From Flabesymbios commensalis (Eukaryota; Annelida; Polychaeta; Terebellida; Flabelligeridae): DNA of 64,000 nt. Below, in pieces: positions 38,401 to 50,400 of the stretch. Position 1 is the first letter of the stretch, and each line of letters begins with the position of its first letter. The stretch spans positions 32,089,534 to 32,153,533 of the forward strand of contig OZ024905.1 of assembly GCA_964017125.1 (NCBI GenBank). The letters run 5' to 3'. A program made the position numbers and the translations under genes. Below the pieces are notes generated by a model. The model was not told the origin of the DNA. It worked only from the letters and a program-made list of their open reading frames with translations, and did no database searches.

Positions 38401-41400
38401 GAGCAGTATTTTTCATACAACAACATGAAAGCTTTATTTACATCATTTTTTTCTTACAGTCACATAGTTTTCTTCACGTAAAAAATACAACAATCATTGC
38501 ATTTTTCTGGGGTTTTGTTTACTTTGATGGGTATTTTATTAGTTTTTATGAGTAATATTACTCCTCAGATTTTCTATCAATGAGTATTTGCTGTTTTTAC
38601 ATGCGTATTTTACTCATATACGCATGTTATCTGGAGCCCTGTACTCAATATTCAATGTACTGCATGGCTGACGCTAATAATAATTTCTAGACTGCTTCAA
38701 TTTTTCAGAAAATTAAGGAAAATATCCGGGTCATGGCGGCCATCTTTAATTTTTTTTGGTCAAAATAGCACCTAGTCAGCCCAAAGCTGCTAGCCTCTGC
38801 CTCATAATATTACTTGATAATTACATGTTCAAATTGATTATCTGGTAAAGTTATAATTAACCTTTAGACTGCTAAACACGTATATATAGGTTTTATGGCG
38901 TTGCTAAACACGTACATATGTATACGTGTGAAAAAACTAGCAAAATAAGAGTGGGTATTGTCGCAATGAAAAACTAATTATATTAAAAATGAAAGTATTA
39001 TGCTTGTTATACGTAGTAGGAATAATAGAGGATCATGTTTGGCGTTCATTGTGTGTCTTAATTTTTCCAATTGTTATCCGCAAAGGCGCAACCTAGTGGG
39101 CATTTTAGAACTACAAATAACAGGTGCATGCTGACAGCAAAAGTTTATTTGCCAACAATACTGTGGTCATTTCAGGGTTTCCGCCAGGAATGTTTGAAAG
39201 GGGGGTCCAAAAGGGGTGGGGGGTGTGGGGGTTCAGAATTTTAAATTTAAGTGCTTAAAATGGCCTATTTTAGCTGAAATGACAGCAAAATCTGGAATAT
39301 ATTTTCATTTTCTTTGCCAACAAGGGGGGATACCCCCCCCCCTGTGCTGCTGCCATATCCCGGTGACTTGTCCTGATCTAAAATCAAATAATGGCTCTAC
39401 ACTTACGTTTTCGGGTACGGGAAGGCCGTTGGTGCCATTATTTTTGTGTTTCAAGCTCAAGGTCACACCATGTTTCAATGTCATAGGTCATGTCAGCCAC
39501 CAAAAAGTTAAAATATGCCATATCTCAGTACCCTTTGAACATATAATAACAATTAATAGCTGTACAGCTAGGTTTTTGGGTATGCAGAATCTGTCGGTGC
39601 CAGTACTTTTGTGATTTAGGTGGGCTGAATTGAAGCAGACCCAGCAAAAATAGGCTATTTTCACTTGCCTATTTTAAGCTGATTTGACCTTTCTGTGACC
39701 TTGCGATGACCTTGTCATGACCTTGGGGTAACAACCATGTCAAGTCAAACCCAAAAACTTGTCACCACGTGTACCTTGGTTTGGGATTCATCCGATGTAT
39801 TTGAAGTAGGCCTACTGGTCATTGGTCCAAACATGACAATCATCGAGTTATTTGGTCCATTCCTGTTATATGAGAAAGGGGTGATATAGGGGTGATTTGA
39901 TGGGGTATTATCCCTCTAGCCCTTATATTAACCTTATTACTTATTCTGTTGTTTTGGTATATATCAATGCTGGGGTCTAGGTGAGTTTCAACCACCATTG
40001 ACATCTCAAGTTAGTTGAATTTAAACAAGACCAACAAAAATAGGCTATTTTCACCTATTTAGAGCTGATTTGACTTTCCTGTGACCTTGATCTGACCTTG
40101 GTATGACCTTTGGGTAATACCCCTGTGAAGCCCAACCCCAACCCATGTCACCACATGTACTAGGGTTGGGATTCATCAAATGTATTTGAAGTACTAGCCA
40201 TTGATCCAAACATGACAATCGTTTTGTTATTTGGTCTATTTCTGCCATACGAGAACGGGGTGACATAAGGGTGATTTGATGGAATATTACCCTTCCAGCC
40301 CTTATATCACCCTTGTAACCTCTTGGGGTGTTGTGATATAGCTCTATTATGGGGTCTGGGTGAGTTTCAACCACCATAGACATCTCAAGTGAGCAGAATT
40401 TGAACAAAACTCTACAGAAAGCTATTTTCACCCATTTTAAGCTGATTTGACCTCGCTTTTATTGAATTTGGTTGCCATGATTACCAGATAACACAGATAA
40501 GTGACCAATAAAAGCAGAAAATCATACATGGGCATGTAATATATCTATTATTGCACTTTTTATTCCAAGTTAGAACACTATTTATTTATGGCTGACCTGA
40601 TGTTAATAAACCTTATTTAGAAAAATATGGTGATGAAAGGGTTAAACTTGGTCAGCAGTGATGGCCCACACATCCTGCCAAACCAGCAGCCAAAAGGTTG
40701 ATGTATAACTCTTATTTGAAATGTGCGAAGGGGAGCCTTCTTGGGTGTTTACATGGTAAACACTTCACCTAGTTAGTTCCAATGGCAATTACTCTTATAC
40801 TTAGCCTCTTAGACCTAATTGTCTTGCTTGTTGATTTTTGACCCAGCCAAGGACCACATTTTAAATAACACTACACAAAAAAATCGCCTAAATTTAATTC
40901 GGGGTGGGAGCGCCTGTACTTTAGTGGTTTTGTTTAGAACTCTAATTAGGTCACCCCTGAGGTCAGTGTGTGCTGTTTGTGGCTGACAGCAGGTCAACAG
41001 TACATTACACTAATGGTACACTATATCGAGAGCTAGGCTAACTGTAACTCTCATCCTAAGTCCACGTTCCCCTCCCCCGAAATCGTCACCTTATACCCAA
41101 CCCATCTAACTTTGCACATGTACTCACTGCCAGTGTCTCTGACCACCAGGGGTCAACATGAATTCATCCAACATAAGCTTGACGATACCTTGTTTTCTGT
41201 GTTACTCTTCCCAGCAGACACACGACGCCGTCTCAATGCTGGTTGATTGCTTGGTCAGCATCATTGTTTTAATGCTGAGGCGGCGATCTATGTACATGTA
41301 CGATGCGAAGTCAATGCCTACTTCTCCTTAGAAATATATTGTATGAAGGAGAAATAGAAAGGCTGAAAACAACTATGGTCATGCTTAACACAGGCTTAAC

Positions 41401-44400
41401 CCCTGTCCTGTTGTCCCCGTATATATATACGGTTTTAAGCATATTTTCAGGCAAATAATGTGTCAGCGAAATGGATAAGATAGTTTGGGGTAGATGCACA
41501 GTTAGTAAAAAAACTTTAAAAAGTTATTTTTATAAAAAGAAGACATTTTTTGTCATTTGTAGCTGGAAATTGCGTCAGCAATTCCAGCTTCAAATGACGA
41601 AAAATATAATTGAAACAATTCAGAGGACTAGGGTTAACATTAACTTTTTCAGAAACCAATCAGCCCAAGTGCAGGCTCTGCTAAGCGCAGGCAGAAATTC
41701 CCCTCTGCCATTCCTGTTAATCACACCATCAAGGCAGATTACAAGGTATTTTTCTTATCTTGGATATTAATTTTTAGCCCGCCTTTTAATTTTAATTAAA
41801 AAAGGTGGGCTATTGCAATTGAAGTTCGGCGTCGGCGTTAACATTTACTTGTGGGCGCGATAACTTGAAAAGTTTTTCATGTTTCCTTCCCAAATTTGTT
41901 TTGCATGTTACTAATGACCACTTCTCGGACAAGTTCAATAATGGCTGAAAAAAAATTCAAAATGGCCGACTTATTGAGATTTTTCACCTTTTACGTCAAT
42001 AATTTGACCTTGTGGGCGCGATAACTTGAAAAGTTTTTCACGTATCCTTTTCAAATTTGTTATGCATGTTACTAATGACCAGTTCTCGGACAAGTTCAAT
42101 AATGGCCAAAAAAAAAAAAAAATGGCCGATTTATTGCGATTTTTCACATTTTACGTCAATAATTTGACCTTGTGGGCGCGATAACTTGAAAAGTTTTTCA
42201 CATATCCTTTTCAAATTTGTTATGCATGTTACTAATGACCAGTTCTCGGACAAGTTCAATAATGGCCGAAAAAAAAAAAAAATGGCCGATTTATTGCGAT
42301 TTTTCACATTTTACGTCAATAATTTGACCTTGTGGGCGCGATAACTTGAAAAGTTTTTCACATATCCTTTTCAAATTTGTTATGCATGTTACTAATGACC
42401 AGTTCTCGGACAAGTTCAATAATGGCCGAAAAAAAAAAAAATGGCCGATTTATTGCGATTTTTTACATTTTACGTCAATAATTTGACCTTGTGGGCGCGA
42501 TAAGTTGAAAAGTTTTTCACATATTCTCTTCAAATTGGTTATGCATGTTACTTATAAGTAGTTCTTGGACAAGTTCAATAATGGCTAAAAAAAAAAAAAA
42601 ATGGCCGATTTATTGCGATTTTTCTCATTTTACGTCAATAATTTGACCTTGTAGGCACGATAACTTCAACATTTTCACAAGTATCCTCTTCAAGTTTGTT
42701 ATGCATGTTACTAATAAGCAGTTCTTGGACAAGCTCAATAATGGCCGGTAAAAAAATCAAAATGGTCGACTTATTGCGATTTTTCACATTTATTTTACGC
42801 CCATTTAACATACCATTTATATCTTGCGTTGTTATTTACGTGATGACATTCGTCTTTACTTTCTTTATCATTATTCGGCGGCGGGCTATTATCGAGTGTG
42901 CTCTTGTTATTATATTATCATAACTGTTTCTTATATATAATATATTCCATTTGTGAACTGTTAGTTATATTCCATTATATTCCACAGTACTTTAATTATT
43001 TCTTGTATTTTCATTCTATTTTGAGTAAAATTTAATTTGTGACATTTTTGCGCCATCTTGAACCTTATCAATCTATTTTAAATAGGTACTGAAACCTTCC
43101 AATCTGAGGTTAGATTCTGACATCGAATGTCTCTCCACTGAAAAGTTTTCAATTCTTGCATAGCTACCAGTTTTCTGGACTTTCCTGGAATTCCAGGTTT
43201 TTTCTGGATTCATAATAAATGGCCTGAAAATTCCATTTTTCAATTTTCAAAAAATACATCTGGATTTTTCCCCTTGACCCACTGACATTTCTGATACTTC
43301 TAATGGTTGTCACACAGAAAATATTTCTGAAGCAAATTAGTGGTTAGAACTGAATCATTTACTATATTTTCTAAGTAGCCATATCTTCTCCAAACATTCA
43401 GTTTAATATTGGTTTAATCAAACTTAATTGTGTTATGTTTTGAAGTTCTAAAATGTGCCCTCAACCGATCAATTTATCTTTTAGTTACCAGATAATCTAT
43501 TTTCTATGTTTATTATTAGCTGTTTTTTGTTAATGCTATGTTTTTGTGTTCTAAGCAGGCATATCTGGCTAGGAATAAAACAAAAATATGAAAATAAAAT
43601 GTATTAAGTAGTGTATATTAAGAAACTGTCCTTATTATTGTTCAGGAGGATTTTGATATTGATGTAGCATGGCAGCACGGTGTACCCCTGCTCTCTTCAG
43701 GACCTTTGTGTGTTCGCAGTGTTTGTTTTCTCTGTGGTAGTGCAGGCAAGCAGCAGGTAGGTTATTAAGTCTCCACCCACTATGTGGTTGTGGAGACTTA
43801 TTGTTTTTGCAGTTTGTTTCTGCTCTCACCCGAAAACCCCCACTCGGATTATTTCCAAATATCTGCAGTATGCATACTGGCCCTGGGGAATTTGCCTGGT
43901 AAATTTTTTTGGAGCGCCCCCACTCGGATTATTTCCGAATATCTGCAGTATGCATACTGGCCCTGGGGAATTTGCCTGGTAAATTTTTTGGGGGCGCAAT
44001 AAGTTTTTTATGTACCCTTCCCAAATTCGTCATGCATGTTACTAGTGACCAGTTCGCTAATTTATTGTGATTTTTCGCATTTTACATCAATAATTTGACC
44101 TTGTTGGCGCTATAACATGACAATTTTTAGCCCGCCTTTTAATTTAAATAAAAAAGGTGGGCTATTGCAATTGAAGCTCATCGTAAATTTTTTGGGGGCG
44201 CAATAAGTTTTTTATGTACCCTTCCCAAATTCGTCATGCATGTTACTAGTGACCAGTTCGCTAATTTATTGTGATTTTTCGCATTTTACATCAATAATTT
44301 GACCTTGTTGGTGCTATAACATGACAATTTTTAGCCCGCCTTTTAATTTAAATAAAAAAGGTGGGCTATTGCAATTGAAGCTCATCGGCATTAACATTTA

Positions 44401-47400
44401 CTTTCGGGCGCGATAACTTGAAAAGTTTTTCATGTATCCTTCTCAAATTTGTTATGCATGCTGCTAATGACCAGTTCCAGGACAAGTTCTATAATGGGTG
44501 AAAACAATTTCAAAATTGATTTATTGTGATTTTTCGCCTTTTACGTCAATAATTTGACCTTGTGGGGGCGACAACTTGAAAAGTTCTCATGTATCCTCTT
44601 CAAATGTGTTATGCATGTTACTAATAAGCAGTTCTGGAACAATAATGGCTGAAAAAAATTCAAAATGGCTGATTTATTGTGATTTTTTGCATTTTACGTT
44701 AATAATTTGACTTTGTGGGCGCAATAACTTTAGGTTCAATAATGGGCGGGCTATTGTCGAGTGTACTCTTGTTTTAGTTAAAAAAGTTGGGATGTTGAAA
44801 TCGAGATCATGGCGTCGGCGTTAACATTTTCTTGTGAGCACGATAACTTTTTAGCTCCCGCCGTCACCGTAAGTGAGACGGAGGGAGCTATGGATTCTAC
44901 CTCTGTTTTTTTTTTGCCTCTTCTTTTGCCTATAACTTTGTAAGAAAATAAGCTAGGATAACAATTTTTGGTATGTGGGTTACTTCCAGGTGGATAATGG
45001 ACAGGTTATATTATTTTTAATCTGAATTCAATACGCAAGAACCCAGTGGAGAAAATGATGATGTTACGGCGTTGGGCCACTGGGCCGTCCGTAATCAATT
45101 CGTTTCCAGAGCATATCTCTTCAAGTACTTGTCCGATTGTCTTCAAATTTCACACACAACATCCCTAGGGGGTCTAGTTGTGCCTTTTGGGGTATTTGAA
45201 CTTTGACCTACTTCTGGTTCAGAACTATGACCTATTTAGACGTTTTGACGCGCACTTCGTTTCCGGAGCAGATCTCGAAAAGTACTGGGCCGATGACAGT
45301 CATATTGCACATACATGTTCTCTAAGGTCCCTAGTTGTGCCTTTTCAGGGTTTTGGACCTTGACCTTGAAGTTGACCCAGCACTTTGACCTAATTTATAA
45401 CATCGGTAAATCAGACTGAAAGATTTTGCGGAATATCATGAAAACCGCTCAAGATAGCTACACCATTACTATAAAAACAAATTGTGAGGTTTCAGGAGAG
45501 GATGCATCTTGAAAAATTTCAAGTCGATAAAATGGTGGGCGCAAAAACTCAAAAAATAAGTTTTTTTTCAATTTTAACATCACATTCCTAGCAACATGTG
45601 GATGTGCAATTGATTTTTAAAATATGCTACCAAAATTCAAAATGGTCGCCAGAAGTCAACTCCAAAATTTTTGTGGGTGCAAAAATTTTAAAACTTAACG
45701 TCAGAAATTATTCAAATTTCACAATCACACTCCCCACAATATGGAGATGTGCAGGTGATTTTTTAACCCTTTCACCACTGAAGCCCGTTTTTATGTGCTG
45801 AATGCTATGGCACTCAGCACATAAAAATGGGCTTCAGTGGTGAAAGGGTTAAGGTTCTGCTGAAATTCAAAATGGCCACCACGGATCAATTTCAATTTTT
45901 TTGAGGTTGCAAAAACTTAGTCGTAAATTATTCAAATTTTACAATCACATTCCCCAACGACATGGAGATGTGCATGTGATTTTTCACGGAAATTTAAAAT
46001 GGCCGACTTCATAATTTTTTGTTGCCGCAAAAACGCAAAAGAAATGAAGTCAGAAATAATGTGCAGGTGATTTTAATGAAATTTAAAATGGCCACCACAA
46101 GTCGACTTTCTATATATTTGTGACCGCAATACCTCTTAACCTAATTTATGGTGGGGTATGATATAGGACTTCAGTCCTCTTGTTTGGTACAAATCTTGGT
46201 ATGTGCGTACTATACACAGGTGCGTACTATACCCCGCGAAATACGGTAGTCATCAGATACCACTGTGGAATTTTCTGGTGACATTTTTATGCCCACATCT
46301 TTAACCCTTTAATTACTACGGCCACTTATTAGCACGTTTCAGGAAAAAATTTCCATCAGATCTTCTTTTAATTGGCAAGTATGCTCAGCTATGTCAGTCA
46401 AAGACCTGATTTTCTTTTGCGAGCTAACAATTTCAAAAATGGCCTTCTGAATTTGACTAATTTCAAGACTTTTACTTATCTAAAAAACAATGCAAAGTAG
46501 CTGGACTATGGATATAAAACAACATGTAAGGTATCACACAAGGATAACCGGTGACAGAAACAAAATACAAGATAGCAGACTGCCTGCCATTCTTAGTCAG
46601 TTTTACTAATCATCTCCGTAATATAAAATAAAATGTCTGGTGTTACATAAGGACAACACATGACAAATTGTGCAGATATAAAGTCTATAATGGCTGACTG
46701 GTAGCCATCTTGTTTCAATTATCTCTGAGTCTTTATTTGAAAAACTGTACTGTGTTATGAGGTTGATTTCTTGACAAAGCTGATTTATATCAAATTTAAA
46801 ATGGCTGCTTCTGTGTTCTTTCTGAACAATTTTTTCTATTTTTATCAGCCTCTGAGCCCTAGTGGCTTCTACAGCTCATGTGAGCTGTGTGCCATGCCAT
46901 TTCATGATTTGTTTCTGCCGGGTGAATTGCATCATTTACCATGGCGCAGGTACTGCCCCACGGTTTAAGCTTTACTAAATAATTGAAGCAACAGATCGAA
47001 ATACTAGTTTTCATATTTAAGGATAATATTTTCTGCATCAAATAAAGTTAAATATAGAATTTCCATTGTTTGAATTTTATGTTAATCTGTGTTTCAGCTT
47101 CTATATTGCAGTGTCTGCTGTGAGCCATTTCACAGCTTTTGTCTGGAAGAATCAGAGCGTCCACTGGAAGAAAATTTAGAGAACTGGTGCTGTCGCCGCT
47201 GTCAGTTCTGTCGTGTTTGTGGTCAACAGCATAATGTAAGTCAAGTTTGGATTCTTTCATTGTATATGCATATCATGACTCGTTACCCATCAACCAATTG
47301 AGCTGATAGTTATTGTCGTCCCCATGAAATCTGCCTGTCCATATTAATTGTCTGCGTTCCCTCAGAGAAAATTCTGACCTTCCACCATTTGCTATTCAAC

Positions 47401-50400
47401 ACAGAAGTATTATGAAGCAAATGTAAAAGCAATGGCAAAAAAACCAATTTATTTCTGCCTTGCTGAATAGGCATATTGTTTAAGCTGACCAGTCAACATG
47501 TTTTGATTATCATTCATAGACCATAATATATTGAAGGCTGTATGGCCTGTCGTGTGACAATTCCAGGCCTATATTCGTCTTTCAGGGGTCAATCTGACCT
47601 CAAAAAAGTCATACAAAAAAGCTTATAGCCGAATTGGGTGCACAATAGCCAAATATACAGCACTCAAAAAACAATATTTTAATAGTTTAATCTTTTTTAA
47701 TAACCCTTTACCTACTAATGACACATTTACATGTGCAAACAAAATTATTTCACAGTAACATATAGTTACATGTATAATAGGTGAAAATTTCACATAATCT
47801 AACAAATTTGTCAGTTTCTCTCAGTAAATATTATCAATGGTGTCAGTGGATTTGCTTTCTTGTAATGTGAGGTATTTGATGCTGTATTTCATTCTGTAGG
47901 CATAGCCATGGCATCTATTTTTTACTCTATCAGTGTTCATTGTCTTTAGTCTCACTGATTTTTCTGTCAATATTTACAATGTGTCTTTGCCTTAGTATAT
48001 AAAAACTCACTTAAGTCTATTCTGGTTGTGGGTATTCAATCAAGGTGCATTTTCACATCACTGATCAGTTTGGTTTTTTGCCTTGATCCTATTCCTTAAA
48101 TCTGTCTTTCTTTCTGTTTTGATCCATTTTTATTGTGGACTCTTGTTTGTTTGTTTATTTGTTTGAATTATGACAATATTATGTCGATTGTTGATTTCCG
48201 ATGATCCACTGAATGACGCGAAAAGCTGGCTGCAATATCACGGTTGCTTGTTTGGGATATAGGTAGCCTTGTAAGCAGACTGTATGGCCCTTCCGGTGAA
48301 TATCGATCACTGTAACGCGATGTTACTCAACCCATTACATGAAAATAGCAGCGAGAAATCTTGCTTACACATAGACATGTATAGCAATCATAATATTATT
48401 TATACACACCACTTTTATAATATGACAAGTGAATTGTCATGTCTAGCTAGTTGGCTCTGTGTTATATTCTCTGACACTAAAAGCCCAACTTATTAGTCTA
48501 TCACCCATTAGGTTCAGTTATTAATACAGCTGTTTTAAAAATTTAAAATGTGTTCTAACTGTAGAAAGTGGTTAAATTTTACTCATTTTGGAACTTAGTG
48601 TGACACGATTGCGACGTTTCAACCTGCCTTCAGCAGATCTTGATCACACAATGATCATAGGGGGTGATTCTGCTCAGATGGTGGTCGCAGAGTGATCTGC
48701 CCATAGATGGGTGGAAGCTGGTAGCCCTGGTCTCTGTTCATGGAAAGTGCAGCTCTGTTTGATGTGGATAGCCTCCTTCACCTTGTGCTTCATCCAGTCC
48801 TGTTCTCTGTCTAGGATTTTTTAGGTTGTACATGGAAACGTCCGGTGGCATTACAGTGGTCTCCTACCCCAGTCGGTTTATCAAGTTTACAGTGTTCCTT
48901 GAACTGAACGCTGATTGTTCTCTTTGTCTCCCCAATGTAGGTGTGGTGGGTGTCGTCGGCACACCTGATGTGGTGCCACACAATTTCTCTTTGCTGGGCT
49001 TGTGAAACAAGTATAGTGTAGGACCGTGACAGATGCTCAGATAAGCCCTGTATATATACTAAAGAGTCCTGACATCGGCGAGTAGATTTAGACCACTTAA
49101 TCTACTCCTCCTACTACACAGTAGAACCTGCTATGAGCAGCCACACATGTGACACAGAAAAAGTGGCCTTTTAGCACAGGTGACTGCACATACAAGCTTC
49201 ATTTCTATATAAAATGTCATTTTGGGGAATGACTAAGTGGCGGTTTGCAGCTCATAAGAGTGGCTGCTCATAGCAGGTTCTACTGTACTGTACTCTACTT
49301 GGGTTGACTAGTTTTAATTTCATCTAAAATATAGAGTAGATAGAGTAATGTTCACAAAGTGATTTTACTGATGTAGATTGTGGCAGAGTCGGCAGTGGAA
49401 TTCTGTGCAGAATGTTTTTTATAAAGCTACATAGGAGACGAGGATTGTCCGAATTTTGTGAAATACCTCAGCTAAATATTTTTTCGATTTAGCTTTTGTC
49501 TTCATTGTATTACACAGGTAGCACTGGCGTTTGTAACAAGTACAATCTAGATGTGTGCGAGATCTGTGCCATGTTCATTTGAGATTGTGGGAGAGTTTTA
49601 GCTTTTATTTTTTCCGGAGTTATCCATGGGGTTGGTGGTCGGTTCTGGGCAGAGTCTTTGTACATATAGGAGCGCGAGTGCTGAGAGATCTTTCTCTGAT
49701 TTCTTTATTAGATCTGAATATCTGTTTGATAAGATTCATAATCAATTTTGGAATTATATTTTTTCCTTGTTCCATTTCATCTTACAACAGTCAATTTCTG
49801 ATACGACCGCAAGGTGTTCCAAAATACCTGCCTCCCAAAAATACTGATTTCATAGGATTGGAGATGCGTTTGGTGATTAAAAGATCTAGCCAATGACCAT
49901 GAAAGTGACTTGGATTAATTAATGAGCTGATTGAGATCTAAACATGGGAGGATTTCATTGAATTTATCGGTTTATCTAGATTTAAGTTTAAGTTTCCTAA
50001 AATATACAAATTGTTATGTAATGGAATTATGTTCCCTTTGCCAGGGAAGTAAGTGGCAGTGCCTTGTCAAAACAATTAATATGAATGGATTATTCAATTG
50101 ATGTTGCTGAAACACAACCTCTTTTTTTTCTATTCTGCATATGTTGTTCACTGTTCTGTTACAGTGTATTGCAAAATATGTGATGACATATTTTATTAAA
50201 TTTATATTGGGAGGCATATTATTGGTTTCTGTGATCTAATGTTCATTACATCTGCTTGTTTTAATTTTAAAACCACCTTCCATTTCTGTTAAATTTTAAT
50301 TATTTCTTTGTACAAAATAAACTGCTGTGCAAGAACAAAAAATGCTTGATTATCAATTTTTTTCCAACAAAATATTCCCTCTCCCTTGGAAGCGTGATTG

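Noticed and set aside
40051-40431. 126-codon minus-strand open frame
   Set aside because: It falls inside a 390-bp tandem duplication and is not kept open in the sister unit.
45178-45363. Near-identical 61-codon open frames here and at 51340-51525
   Set aside because: They are in the leader of type A elements. The match reflects repeat copies, and the frame is interrupted in the copy at 120-320.
49129-49285. A TA target duplication for this MITE
   Set aside because: The left flank reads TACA before CAGTAG and the right flank TACT after CTACTG, so the duplication cannot be placed with confidence.
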